A stretch of DNA of 64,000 nucleotides from Bacteriovoracaceae bacterium UBA3083 (GTDB taxonomy: Bacteria > Bdellovibrionota > Bacteriovoracia > Bacteriovoracales > Bacteriovoracaceae): positions 124,001 through 188,000 of the forward strand of contig DFBJ01000013.1 in assembly GCA_002366565.1 (NCBI GenBank), read 5' to 3'. The notes under the pieces were generated by a model. It ran no database searches and had not been told where the DNA came from. It saw only the letters and a program-made list of their open reading frames with translations. Both the position numbers and the translations under genes were made by a program. Position 1 is the stretch's first letter. Every line of letters begins with the position of its first letter. Below, one piece after another: positions 9,209 to 17,999 of this stretch.

Positions 9209-9697
9209 TTACATCTTTAAAAGACAGCACTTCTTGTACTTCTTCCCACTACCACAAGGGCAAGGGTCATTTCTACCAACCTTTGGCCCAGCGCGTTTTA
9301 CCGCATCTCTAAGAACATCACCTTCAACGAAGAACCATGCGTCATCTTCGTAAGTAAATGTCGCTCTCTCGTGGTGCACAACTTCTTTGTCTCCGACAAC
9401 ATATGTCGCTTTAAATTCAACAATACCACTCGTGTCACCTGGCTGACCGTCTACAGTTTCAACAATATCGAGCTTCTTCCAGTCACTTTCTTTAGACCAG
9501 ATTTCAATTTCTTGTTTATTAAGTTCGTCTCTACTGCCCTTATCTTGCGTTGCAACGATGTAATCAACTTCGTGCTTAGCAAATGCAGCATATCTTGAGC
9601 GCATTAATTGCTCTGCAGATTTGGCTTTTTCAGACCCACTATGTAATGGCCCACAACATTTTTCATATTCTACTTCGTAACCGCAAGGACAGCTCAT
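9209..9697 (-). CDS. YchJ-like SEC-C motif protein
   Basis: The 162-residue protein has cysteine-rich metal sites at both ends: CPCGYEVEYEKCC at the N-terminus and the SEC-C motif DPCPCGSGKKYKKCC at the C-terminus. Between them is a fold resembling NTF2 (LMRSRYAAFAKHEVDYIVATQ). This is the YchJ (UPF0225) layout and length. SEC-C motifs bind zinc or iron, and the one in SecA contacts SecB and ribosomes. The role of YchJ is not settled. The gene is 39 bp downstream of the methyltransferase and ends at a strong terminator. Confidence 0.9.
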   Translation of the reverse strand: MSCPCGYEVEYEKCCGPLHSGSEKAKSAEQLMRSRYAAFAKHEVDYIVATQDKGSRDELNKQEIEIWSKESDWKKLDIVETVDGQPGDTSGIVEFKATYVVGDKEVVHHERATFTYEDDAWFFVEGDVLRDAVKRAGPKVGRNDPCPCGSGKKYKKCCLLKM

Positions 9698-9736
9698 GTC
9701 TTCTCCTAAGAATTTTTTTGATTATTATTCTACTAT

Positions 9737-10399
9737 CTAAAACCTAAAAAGTAAGTCAGTAAAAAAAGTATTTTCCTCTTTAAAGTGAAATTTACTTTCT
9801 AAAATTCTAGACGAGACGAATGTGAAATGTTTTTTTATTTCTTTTTGATACCAAGACTTTGAGCGTCTAATCGCATACTCATCTTTGAACTCGAGGTCTT
9901 CTATCTGACGATCTAGCTCTTTATCAGTTGGAACACTAAAGTAGAGATACTTCATCCTTTTAGAAAGAATAGGGAGAACCTCCCTTACCTCTTCATCTGT
10001 TAAGTATTGAAATACTGATGTACAGATACCTAGGTCAAAGTGTTTAACAAACCGTGCATCCTGGCACCAAGATAGAAGATCCATATTATATAATTTCAGA
10101 GAAGTAGATTCTACTGGCTCTATATTTCTTTTTTTAACTTGGTCAAAAACGTATTTAGACGGCTCAATACCAAGTGCCCTATAAGGGATAAACTCTTTCA
10201 TCACTGCTTGAAAAAGGTGACCTAAACCAAACCCAAGGTCAGCAACACTACTAATATCTATATAATCTAGGTCAAGTGTCGCCTTAATATACTTAGCATG
10301 ATTCTCGGCATTCCCAATTCCATCCATCTCATCTGGAGAAGAGTAATTTACATCCCAATAATCTTTAGAAAAGCCTTCACTACCTTTAACTGAACTCAC
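9737..10399 (-). CDS. SAM-dependent methyltransferase
   Basis: The 220-residue product has a class I methyltransferase core: motif I as VADLGFGLGHLFQAV (near residue 56-70), an acidic residue after strand 2 (GIEPSKYVF), and motif IV/post-I region DLGICTSVFQYL. The substrate cannot be told from the sequence. Its ATG overlaps the stop codon of the MATE gene by 4 bp (ATGA), so it is translated as the last member of the four-gene operon that starts at 12536. Confidence 0.8.
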   Translation of the reverse strand: MSSVKGSEGFSKDYWDVNYSSPDEMDGIGNAENHAKYIKATLDLDYIDISSVADLGFGLGHLFQAVMKEFIPYRALGIEPSKYVFDQVKKRNIEPVESTSLKLYNMDLLSWCQDARFVKHFDLGICTSVFQYLTDEEVREVLPILSKRMKYLYFSVPTDKELDRQIEDLEFKDEYAIRRSKSWYQKEIKKHFTFVSSRILESKFHFKEENTFFTDLLFRF

Positions 10400-11721
10400 G
10401 ATAATTCCCTATTAAAATTTATACTTCCAAAGTAACCAATAAAAACTCTATAAAACCCAAGCCCAATTAGCCCAAGCCAAACCCAAATTAATTGATCACC
10501 ATAGAATGAATATATAATAAATGGTAAGAAAGAAAAAAGAAATCCTAGGAACATATGCTTTCTAACATAATCAAATCTTCCTAACCCAAATAATAATCCA
10601 TCATACACATATGTCGCACACAGAAAAAGCTGAGAAAATGCAAGGTAAGGCCAAATAGATTTAACAACTGAAATCACAGCAGGATCATTTGTAAATATGC
10701 CAATCAATTGCCTCTCTAAAACCATGTAGAAAAACGTAAATGAAACACCGAAGAAGAGAGATAGAATTAGAAGATTTTTTTTCATAGACTGAAAGCTTTC
10801 AATATCATTTATTGCTTTGAATCTAGATGCCAGGATATTCCCTGTTAACGCTAAACCATCAGTAAAAAAAGAAGAGAATAGCCAAAATTCTAAGAGTATT
10901 TGGTGAGAAGCTAAAGGAATATGTCCGAGTCTAGCGGCACTCTTGGTGCAAATAAAGAAACTTCCCGTAAGTATCATCGACCTACAGAACATATTAAATG
11001 AGTTCTTACCAAAACTAAGCCACTCTCCTTTTACTTCAGCAATAAAGAGTGACTTAAAAACTATGGCCTTAGTATTTAGGACTAGAATAAAACTTATAAC
11101 AGCAGTGAAAAATGCTCCAATAACTGATCCCCATGCTACAGCGGCAAGACCTAAATCAGTAAATTCTAAAAAGATCCAAGACAACCCTGAATTTAACAAA
11201 GTGGAGATGGCAATTAGTATAAAACAAGACCTCACTCTTTCAAATCCTCTAAGGATTGAAATAAGAGTTCCTCCAATAATTAAAAAAGGCTGACCGACTA
11301 AGCGAATATGAAAGTACTCAAGAGCAAGAGGACGTAACTCTCCCTCTGCGCCAACAAAGTCAAAAACTGGAGAACTAAAAAAATAAAGCAATATAGAAGA
11401 AATTAAACCAACTAAAATTGAAAGAAGTATTGCGACCTTCACTCTACTATGAATTTGATTAGAATCACCAAGAGAGTAGGCCTCACTTACAGACTGAATT
11501 GATGTATGAATGAGGAAGTTAAATACCCATGTAAAAGAACTAAGAATGACCACGCCAAGAGATAGAGCTGCGAGCCATGTCGTATCTCTATTACCAATTA
11601 AAGCGGTATCAACGATTCCTGTTACAGGCTCAAGTAGTGATCCAAATATATTTGGGAGAGAAAAAAAGAAAAGCCCACCGAGAGTGAGCTTTACAGAACT
11701 AGAAATTGATTTCTCAACCAC
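10396..11721 (-). CDS. MATE family efflux transporter
   Basis: The 441-residue protein has about twelve membrane segments and the MATE pattern: a start with LGGLFFFSLPNIFGSLLEPVTGIVDTALIG, where the conserved proline and D/T positions fall, and a repeated half around RSMILTGSFFICTKSAARLG. It resembles the DinF branch, which exports cationic or oxidised compounds against Na+ or H+. The ATG overlaps the preceding stop by one base (TAATG). The pairing with a methyltransferase could mean modification then export of one compound, but that is only a guess. Confidence 0.9.
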   Translation of the reverse strand: MVEKSISSSVKLTLGGLFFFSLPNIFGSLLEPVTGIVDTALIGNRDTTWLAALSLGVVILSSFTWVFNFLIHTSIQSVSEAYSLGDSNQIHSRVKVAILLSILVGLISSILLYFFSSPVFDFVGAEGELRPLALEYFHIRLVGQPFLIIGGTLISILRGFERVRSCFILIAISTLLNSGLSWIFLEFTDLGLAAVAWGSVIGAFFTAVISFILVLNTKAIVFKSLFIAEVKGEWLSFGKNSFNMFCRSMILTGSFFICTKSAARLGHIPLASHQILLEFWLFSSFFTDGLALTGNILASRFKAINDIESFQSMKKNLLILSLFFGVSFTFFYMVLERQLIGIFTNDPAVISVVKSIWPYLAFSQLFLCATYVYDGLLFGLGRFDYVRKHMFLGFLFSFLPFIIYSFYGDQLIWVWLGLIGLGFYRVFIGYFGSINFNRELS

Positions 11722-12071
11722 TAAGGCTTATTTACTGCGAAGTAAATGGCAATGAAGAATAATGTAATAAGACCCCAAAATGCCTTCGGCTTAATGTCTT
11801 TAGAAAGTCTTTTAGCAAGTACTGGACCGGCAACTGCAATAATAAGCCAGATAACCATCTTAACAATAACCCAAGTTGGGAAACCTTCACCATGAGAAAC
11901 ACCAATACGAGCGAGTAGTCCCATACCTGAAACAAGAATTAGTAAACTTGTAATTCCTGTAATAATTTTAATATGTTTTGGCTGAGTAGAATAATAACCT
12001 ACAGCAAGGCCTACAACAGTAAGTAAAATACAAAGTAAGTGTAGTACTTTATAAACTTCATAAGAGATCAT
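11721..12071 (-). CDS. small four-helix membrane protein (SirB-like?)
   Basis: The 116-residue protein has four hydrophobic helices (about 5-25, 33-53, 65-85, 94-112), a histidine in helix 1 (YKVLHLLCILL) and another in the loop (SHGEGFPTW). The size and layout recall the SirB family of small integral membrane proteins, but I see no decisive motif. It lies 21 bp after the K+ channel gene and overlaps the MATE start, so it belongs to the same operon. Confidence 0.65.
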   Translation of the reverse strand: MISYEVYKVLHLLCILLTVVGLAVGYYSTQPKHIKIITGITSLLILVSGMGLLARIGVSHGEGFPTWVIVKMVIWLIIAVAGPVLAKRLSKDIKPKAFWGLITLFFIAIYFAVNKP

Positions 12072-12092
12072 AGAATTTCCTTTCTTTTTTGC

Positions 12093-12536
12093 TTAATTCT
12101 TATTTTTTTCTTCTAAATTATTGATTAATTTCTTCAACTCTACAATAGATTTAGCAATTTGTTCTTCTTCTGTAGAGATACCTTTAAATATACCTTTAAA
12201 ACGTTTTGCATAATCACCTAAAATTGCATTTGCAAAGAGAGCGGTATATACAGCAAACATTGCTGTTCCTAAGAGCATTAACATAATACTGAAGCCTTTT
12301 CCAGCAAATGTGACAGGGACAACGTCTCCATAACCAACCGAAGTAACAGTAGCAAAGCAAAACCAAACAGCATCAATAAAGTGATCCATCTTAGGATTTA
12401 CATCTTTTTCTATATAGAAAATCCCAACAGAGCAGAGAAAGATAAAGAAATTCCCAAATATAGTTAAAGCTATAAACTCTAACGATGTAACGAGGTCAAG
12501 AATACGCTTATAAATAATTTTATTACTATTGGTCAC
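12093..12536 (-). CDS. two-helix potassium channel
   Basis: The 147-residue protein has an outer helix (20-42), a pore helix followed by the selectivity filter TVTSVGYGD (63-71), an inner helix (78-103) and a short charged, helical C-terminus. This is the KcsA-like 2-TM ion channel layout and should give a tetrameric K+ channel of the inner membrane. There is no RCK domain. It is the first gene of a minus-strand operon with the 4-TM protein, the MATE exporter and the methyltransferase; the gap to the divergent gene at 12582 is only 45 bp and must hold both promoters. Confidence 0.92.
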   Translation of the reverse strand: MTNSNKIIYKRILDLVTSLEFIALTIFGNFFIFLCSVGIFYIEKDVNPKMDHFIDAVWFCFATVTSVGYGDVVPVTFAGKGFSIMLMLLGTAMFAVYTALFANAILGDYAKRFKGIFKGISTEEEQIAKSIVELKKLINNLEEKNKN

Positions 12537-12581
12537 AATTGCTCTCTTTTTCTTATTAACTTTATTGAGTAAAATAATTAT

Positions 12582-13325
12582 ATGGCAAATTCGGACAATT
12601 CAAAGAAAAAAGAAAACAAGATCTATCGCGGCGCATATAAATATATGAGAAATTCAAATATATACTGCGAAGAGACATTTGAAGTTTTCAAAGATAAAGC
12701 AGACTCAAGTATGCTCTTTCAAAGTCAAATAATGTCTCGAGTTGCAACTGGAGAGCTTTTAAATATCTCAGTGGATTTTAAAATTAATAAAGATTATATC
12801 CCTACCCTTGTTGTTATCAATAAAGTCCTTGGGAATAACAATGTTGTTGAAACATACTCCTTCAATAGTAAGAACAATACAATTAACTATACGTTCGAAT
12901 CTGCAACTGAAACTGAGAAAGCAGTTTTAAATACCACTCCAAAGTTTTCGATCTCAACACCTGCAGTATGTACAAGTATGCTCCACCTAAGGTCCAAAAA
13001 GTTTGATTCTACTGGAAAAAATATATACAACGTTCTTTCAAGCTCTAACCAATGGAGCTATGAGGAAGAGCCTGCCTTTAATGCCATTACAATCAGAAGA
13101 ATGAACCAGGCCAGTGAGACCAAAACTATTGACGGAAGTAATGTTCAAGGAGTTGATTACAAAATTGAACAAAAAGAAGATAGTGATGAGTATGATAAAG
13201 ATACTCCAAACCTACGCTGCTTTGTTAGTCAGTACGTAACCATTCCTTACTTTCTAGAAGATGGTAAAGGAACGAAGGTAGAAATTAAATATCTTAATAA
13301 CCTATCTGAAAGAGAGCTAGATTAA
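12582..13325 (+). CDS. hypothetical cytoplasmic protein
   Basis: The 247-residue product has no signal peptide or membrane segment. It begins with a lysine-rich stretch and continues as alternating beta-like segments (YSFNSKNNTINYTFES, FSISTPAVCTSMLHL). I recognise no family. It faces the K+ channel operon and converges on the secreted protein at 13329, with only 3 bp between the stop codons. The reading frame has the same codon bias as its neighbours, which supports it being real. Confidence 0.65.
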   Translation: MANSDNSKKKENKIYRGAYKYMRNSNIYCEETFEVFKDKADSSMLFQSQIMSRVATGELLNISVDFKINKDYIPTLVVINKVLGNNNVVETYSFNSKNNTINYTFESATETEKAVLNTTPKFSISTPAVCTSMLHLRSKKFDSTGKNIYNVLSSSNQWSYEEEPAFNAITIRRMNQASETKTIDGSNVQGVDYKIEQKEDSDEYDKDTPNLRCFVSQYVTIPYFLEDGKGTKVEIKYLNNLSERELD

Positions 13326-13328
13326 ATA

Positions 13329-13850
13329 CTACTCACATCTTTTTCGAACATTAACATTATCAAGAAATGCTTCGCGAGCGATATGACATGTATGCTTTAA
13401 ATTAGCTTTATCTTTTTTGAGTTCTTTTTCAATCTTCTTTGCTGCCGATACCAAACGCTCTTTTAAAAGATCTTTATCCTTAGGGGAACAACTCTCTCCA
13501 TCAATATGATTCGACATTAAAGATGAAAATGATTCCGTCTCTAAAGTTCCTACAGTGATGTCTAAACTATCGGCATGGTCTTGAAGAGAGCAGTGTTTGA
13601 ACTTCTCTCTACTCGCATAGTTGAGTATATCTTCAACTTCATCTTTGTTACAAACTTCTTTATATTCATAAATGTTAACATCGCTTGGAAAGATTTCTTT
13701 TTCTGCATTTACTTCATAGAAATGCTCATAACTATAAGCAGTAACCATATCCTTCAATTTTAGAAGAGTTATAAAAGAAGCACTTTCGCTACAGCTAAGC
13801 GCCCAAGTAGATGAAATATTAAAGCAAAGAATAAGTATAATTTTTTTCAT
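13329..13850 (-). CDS. secreted cysteine-containing protein of unknown function
   Basis: The 173-residue product starts with a signal peptide (MKKIILILCFNISSTWALS, cleavage near residue 18) and has six cysteines in the mature part (SCSES, EVCNK, HCSLQ, SCSPK, HTCHI, KRCE), which suggests three disulfides in the periplasm or outside. The middle is lysine-rich and helical. No family recognised. A 10-bp inverted repeat lies just upstream (13859-13903). Confidence 0.65.
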   Translation of the reverse strand: MKKIILILCFNISSTWALSCSESASFITLLKLKDMVTAYSYEHFYEVNAEKEIFPSDVNIYEYKEVCNKDEVEDILNYASREKFKHCSLQDHADSLDITVGTLETESFSSLMSNHIDGESCSPKDKDLLKERLVSAAKKIEKELKKDKANLKHTCHIAREAFLDNVNVRKRCE

Positions 13851-13858
13851 AGATTGAA

Positions 13859-13903
13859 TTATAAGTGCCTGAACTCATATATACAAAAATCAAGCACTTA
13901 TAA
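13859..13903 (-). repeat. 10-bp inverted repeat TTATAAGTGC/GCACTTATAA
   Basis: The arms are perfect and 25 nt apart, between the DinG stop codon and the next minus-strand start. It may end the DinG transcript or lie in the leader of the 13850 gene. Nine bases of each arm are shared with the hairpin at 1080-1105. Confidence 0.5.
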
Positions 13904-13941
13904 CTAGAGGAAAACCTTAAAAAGTAGTCACTAAAAGATCT

Positions 13942-16833
13942 CTATTGAATAACGAAGTCTTTCACCTGCTCACAGGCCACATCAAGAGTAGTTCTCTCTA
14001 TCTGATAAGGCTCCATTAACTTTAGAAGTTGTTGCATTGTTCTTCCCTTCCATGAACGAATACGAGAATCTACAACGATAACTCCACCAATATCACTTTC
14101 AGTCCTGAGTAGCCTTCCAAGTTTTTGATGAAGAGATCTCGTTCTATGAGAGAGGTAATAATCAGTAAATTCATTTCCAATATTAGACTCATAGAAATCA
14201 CGTCTATCTTGAATGACTAGGTCCATTCTAAGATCAGGAATCTTATCGACAAAAACAAACTGGAGAGCATCGCCAGGAATATCAATCCCTTCCCCAAAAG
14301 ACTCCATACCTAAGAGTATTCCTGAGTCTGAGTTCTTAAAGTCTTCAACAACATTATTTCCCATTCCCTGAATAAAGAGAGGGATCTCTCCATCAAATTC
14401 TTCAAGAAGAAGCTCTCTAGCAATTTCAAATCTAGAGCGAGCAGAAAATAACAGAAGACTTCGACCCTTTAAGTCTCTAATTAGTTTTGAGATCTTCTTA
14501 AGAGTTTGTGGAACAAAGCTCTTATCCCAAATAGGAAGTGTGTCATCACAAAGAAATACCTTCGTCTTATTTTTATAGTCAAATGTAGGAGGAAGATAAA
14601 AGCCAGACTTAAACCTTCTCTCAGGCTCCAGATAAGTATAACCTGTTGCCCACTCTATTCCTCTACTACCTTGATCTCCTTTATCGTTACCAAGAGTCGC
14701 TGAAGTGAAAACGACGGAATCGGAAATTTCTAAAAGACCTTGATGTAGAACTTTTCCTACATTTACCGGTGATGCACTAACACTTAGGCCGTACTCTCCG
14801 TGGTATTTAAGAGATTTTGTATAACCTTCTTTTTCAACAGGCTGATCAAGAGCAACTTCTAATGCTTTTTGAACATCATCTAAGACACCTACAAACTTTT
14901 CAAAACGAGTAAAGGCCACAATCTGATTTTCATCTGTAAGCTCTTTCACATCCCACCTTGAATGATATGGAAGAAGGTAGTTATTTAAATTAGTAATAAT
15001 GAATCTAATCGAATCTAAATGATTAAAGATCGCCATCCCTAATTCATCAGTTCTCTTTCTATTTATCATTGGAGCTTCATTCCAAAAGATATCCGTATAC
15101 CTAGGACGCTTTTTAAAGTAGCTCTCAACAACTGTAGGTAAACCATTTAAATGATCTTGAAGAAGCTGCTGAGTATTAGTAACTTCACCTCTTATATTTG
15201 TTATTACACTTGTACTCTCTCCCTCAGTTGTTTCATGCTGAGCAAGTAAGTAAAATAATGAACCAATTCCTTGATTATGAATTAAGGCCTTATTTAAAGA
15301 GTTTAAATCGGATTCAGAAACTTCATAAGTAAAGGCACTTGTCGTCTCTCCCTCAACCTTATGAGCTTCATCTACAACCACATATGCTGGTCTTGGAAAA
15401 CTTCTAGGCCATGAGAACATTAAAGCGTGGTTACCTACAATAATATTGGCGTCTTTAGCTTCTCTGAGTCCTTTTATATATGAGCAGTCACCTTTAAACG
15501 GACAACTCTGACCGGTACAAGATCTGAAGTCTACAGTTATATCATTTTCTTTTGTTGAGAAATCTTCAATTTTTCTCTTCATTACAAACGGGAGATCTCC
15601 ACGAGTAATCTGATCATCAACATGTGCTCTCGAGTTGTAAAAGAAAACAAGATCAAAGAACATATCAGTATATTTTTCTTTAAAGTCCTTAGTATTTGTT
15701 AGCAAGTCCTCTTCTTCAACACTCTGTCTAAATAGCAACTCACAGAGATGGTTTCCTGATCCTATCAGCTGTCTAACCTTCAACTCATCATCATTTAAAC
15801 CGAGAAGCTTTCTTAGCTGAGGCACATCTTTAGATACCGCTTGATGCTGTAGAGTTTTAGTTCCTGTTGCTACAAGAACTTGCTTTTGTTCAGAGAGAGC
15901 AAAGAGAGCGGACGGAATTAAATAACCTAGAGTTTTACCTGTCCCTGTTGGAGCTTGAATTAAAGAATGTATTTTATTTTTAAAAGATTGCCCTACTCTA
16001 AGAGCTAATGTTTCTTGGGATTCTCTATATCGATAGAATGGAGTTTTTGTTTTAACACTTTCTTCATCTCTAAATATATTTTTTATATTCTCACCGTTGA
16101 AATCCAGAGAGAATAACTTTTCTCCTGCATCTACTTTTTCATTTACAGGATGAATCGTCTCCCAGGCAATATCACAATGGTAATCAATATCTAGCTCAAC
16201 ACTTTCTGCTAACTCTTCTAGTTCATCGTCAGAAAGGCTAAAGAAGTTATAATACCAATAATCAGTAAGATTATATTTTTTAAATAAACTATTAACAGTT
16301 GCCTGAAGAGCAGCATCTCTTCTCACTGTTGCAACAGCAATAATTAAGACTTTAAGTAAATCTACAGAATCTTGGAATCCTCGGTGTTCTTCATGGTCAG
16401 CAATTTTCCAATCACAGATAAAGTTTTCTAACTTTAAAGAAGACATATTTGGGAATAATAATGAAAGAAAGTAAAGACTATCTTCATATGACTCTCTTCC
16501 ACTACCATCATCAATTTTAGCAAAGTGCTCACTTAGAAATGATTTTTCGAAATCTGCATTATGAGCAATTATATGATGGCCAAAAACATCCATCACCTCA
16601 GGAGAGACAACCTGCCAACTTGGGGCGTTGAGAAGCATCTTAGAGTCTATTCCTGTAAGTTTTTTAATGAACTGAGAGAGTTTTCCGTCATATTGAACTA
16701 GAGAGCTATACTTTCGAATAAGTGTAGTTCCTTCATATTGAAGATAACCCACGTCAATGATTTGATCGTAACTTGGGTCAATACCTGTTGTTTCAATATC
16801 AAGTACGGTCCAACGTCCAAGAGGATGTGTCAT
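13942..16833 (-). CDS. dinG: DinG-family helicase fused to a DnaQ-type 3'-5' exonuclease
   Basis: The 963-residue protein joins an N-terminal DEDD exonuclease (DIETTG at 12-17, HNADFEKSFL near 91-100, HRGFQDSVDL near 150-160) to an XPD/DinG-type superfamily 2 helicase (Walker A PTGTGKT near 295, DEAH at 488-491). Cysteines 364, 439, 444 and 450 sit at the iron-sulfur positions, with the last three spaced C-x4-C-x5-C exactly as in E. coli DinG. DinG helicases unwind R-loops and other forked DNA. The start is the ATG at 16833 with GGAG upstream; the longer frame would start at a TTG that overlaps that site. Monocistronic. Confidence 0.93.
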   Translation of the reverse strand: MTHPLGRWTVLDIETTGIDPSYDQIIDVGYLQYEGTTLIRKYSSLVQYDGKLSQFIKKLTGIDSKMLLNAPSWQVVSPEVMDVFGHHIIAHNADFEKSFLSEHFAKIDDGSGRESYEDSLYFLSLLFPNMSSLKLENFICDWKIADHEEHRGFQDSVDLLKVLIIAVATVRRDAALQATVNSLFKKYNLTDYWYYNFFSLSDDELEELAESVELDIDYHCDIAWETIHPVNEKVDAGEKLFSLDFNGENIKNIFRDEESVKTKTPFYRYRESQETLALRVGQSFKNKIHSLIQAPTGTGKTLGYLIPSALFALSEQKQVLVATGTKTLQHQAVSKDVPQLRKLLGLNDDELKVRQLIGSGNHLCELLFRQSVEEEDLLTNTKDFKEKYTDMFFDLVFFYNSRAHVDDQITRGDLPFVMKRKIEDFSTKENDITVDFRSCTGQSCPFKGDCSYIKGLREAKDANIIVGNHALMFSWPRSFPRPAYVVVDEAHKVEGETTSAFTYEVSESDLNSLNKALIHNQGIGSLFYLLAQHETTEGESTSVITNIRGEVTNTQQLLQDHLNGLPTVVESYFKKRPRYTDIFWNEAPMINRKRTDELGMAIFNHLDSIRFIITNLNNYLLPYHSRWDVKELTDENQIVAFTRFEKFVGVLDDVQKALEVALDQPVEKEGYTKSLKYHGEYGLSVSASPVNVGKVLHQGLLEISDSVVFTSATLGNDKGDQGSRGIEWATGYTYLEPERRFKSGFYLPPTFDYKNKTKVFLCDDTLPIWDKSFVPQTLKKISKLIRDLKGRSLLLFSARSRFEIARELLLEEFDGEIPLFIQGMGNNVVEDFKNSDSGILLGMESFGEGIDIPGDALQFVFVDKIPDLRMDLVIQDRRDFYESNIGNEFTDYYLSHRTRSLHQKLGRLLRTESDIGGVIVVDSRIRSWKGRTMQQLLKLMEPYQIERTTLDVACEQVKDFVIQ

Positions 16834-16940
16834 ATATAGCTCCAAAAATAACTTCAGTTTGTGTGCTGCAAATGCTTATAGATATTGGCAATATCATCAT
16901 TTTATCTTAGTCTGTGAAGCTTAAATGACAAGGAAACCTT

Positions 16941-17327
16941 ATGAACACAGCACTAATTTTTCAAATTCAGTCGATTTTGATTCTATCTCTCATGATATTA
17001 GGTGTTTACCTTCGAAGAAAAAGAAAGACTCACGTAAAAATAATGTCAGTCGTCATAATTTGGGATATCCTATTAATACTGCAGATAGAATTGACTAGAA
17101 GCGCAATAGTAAAAGCATCACAAGTTATGACAAATCCGATGATGCTAAAGATACATCTATTCTTTGCTATCGGTTCAGTTGTGCTATACGTACTAATGAT
17201 TATGTCTGGAAGAAAGCTTTTAAAGGGCGATATTTCAGTTAGACCAAAACATAAGAAGCTAGGTTGGACAACATTAGCTTTTAGAACTTTAACACTTGTA
17301 ACGAGCTACTGGGCCGTTTCAAAATAA
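16941..17327 (+). CDS. four-helix membrane protein, DUF420-like
   Basis: The 128-residue protein has four hydrophobic helices with histidines near their ends (KTHVKIM, KIHLFFAIG, RPKHKKLGW). The layout recalls small haem- or metal-binding membrane proteins such as DUF420, some of which help assemble cytochrome oxidase, but the match is loose. It starts behind AAGGAAAC and lies 14 bp before bolA, so it may lead that operon. Confidence 0.55.
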   Translation: MNTALIFQIQSILILSLMILGVYLRRKRKTHVKIMSVVIIWDILLILQIELTRSAIVKASQVMTNPMMLKIHLFFAIGSVVLYVLMIMSGRKLLKGDISVRPKHKKLGWTTLAFRTLTLVTSYWAVSK

Positions 17328-17341
17328 GAGATAGGATAAAG

Positions 17342-17596
17342 ATGAACTTTGAAGAATTAACAGCACTTATTCAATCACAAATCGAAGACGCAAAAGTTCA
17401 GGTAACTGACCTTACAGGAACTAAAGATCATTTAGGTCTTCTTGTTGTAAGTGATATCTTTGCTGGAAAAATGCTAATTCAACAACACCAGATAATAATG
17501 GATATTTTAAAAGAAAAATTAAAACAAGAGATTCATGCAGTTCAAATTAAAACAATGACTCATGAACAAGCTAACGCACAAGGTATACAAATATAA
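17342..17596 (+). CDS. bolA: BolA-family protein
   Basis: The 84-residue protein has the BolA fold pattern: an amphipathic N-terminal helix (LTALIQSQIEDAKVQVTDLTG), the middle strand DHLGLLVVSDIFAGK, and the end LKQEIHAVQIKTMTHEQA. The histidine of HAVQIKTMT corresponds to the Fe-S ligand used together with monothiol glutaredoxins. The next gene encodes exactly such a glutaredoxin, 10 bp downstream, so the pair probably holds and passes on a 2Fe-2S cluster. Confidence 0.93.
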   Translation: MNFEELTALIQSQIEDAKVQVTDLTGTKDHLGLLVVSDIFAGKMLIQQHQIIMDILKEKLKQEIHAVQIKTMTHEQANAQGIQI

Positions 17597-17606
17597 GGAG
17601 TTTAAT

Positions 17607-17999
17607 ATGAGTAACGATAACCCATTTAATATTTTAGGTTCAGATAAAGTTCCACAAGAGGGAGCAACTGCTGTAACAGAGACTACAGAAACAAATGATC
17701 TTAATGAGAGAATTAAAGCTCTTATTAGCTCAAGTGATATCTTTCTATTTATGAAAGGAAACGCAGCAATGCCACAATGTGGTTTCTCTGCAAATACAAT
17801 TGCTATGCTTGATGCACTAAACGTTAAGTATAATACTTTTGATATTCTTTCAGACATGGACATCAGACAAGGTGTTAAAGAATTTTCTAACTGGCCTACT
17901 TACCCACAACTTTACTTTAAGGGTCAACTTGTAGGTGGAAATGATATTATTACAGAAATGTATCACTCAGGTGATTTAGCTAAAGTTCTTGGAGCATAA
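17607..17999 (+). CDS. grxD: monothiol glutaredoxin (CGFS type, Grx4)
   Basis: The active site is CGFS (C58, in PQCGFSANT), and the glutathione-binding region WPTYPQLYFKGQLVGGNDI is clear. CGFS glutaredoxins bind a bridging 2Fe-2S cluster with glutathione and deliver it to target proteins, often with BolA. I start at the ATG at 17607, with AAGGAG 6 nt upstream; a longer frame reaches back into bolA but has no binding site. The product of 130 residues has an extra N-terminal tail of about 30 residues (Thr/Glu-rich) compared with E. coli GrxD (115). Confidence 0.95.
   Translation: MSNDNPFNILGSDKVPQEGATAVTETTETNDLNERIKALISSSDIFLFMKGNAAMPQCGFSANTIAMLDALNVKYNTFDILSDMDIRQGVKEFSNWPTYPQLYFKGQLVGGNDIITEMYHSGDLAKVLGA

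Noticed and set aside
10943..11293. Plus-strand frame of 116 residues inside the MATE gene
   Set aside because: It lies opposite a clear membrane transporter and has no binding site or recognisable protein pattern.
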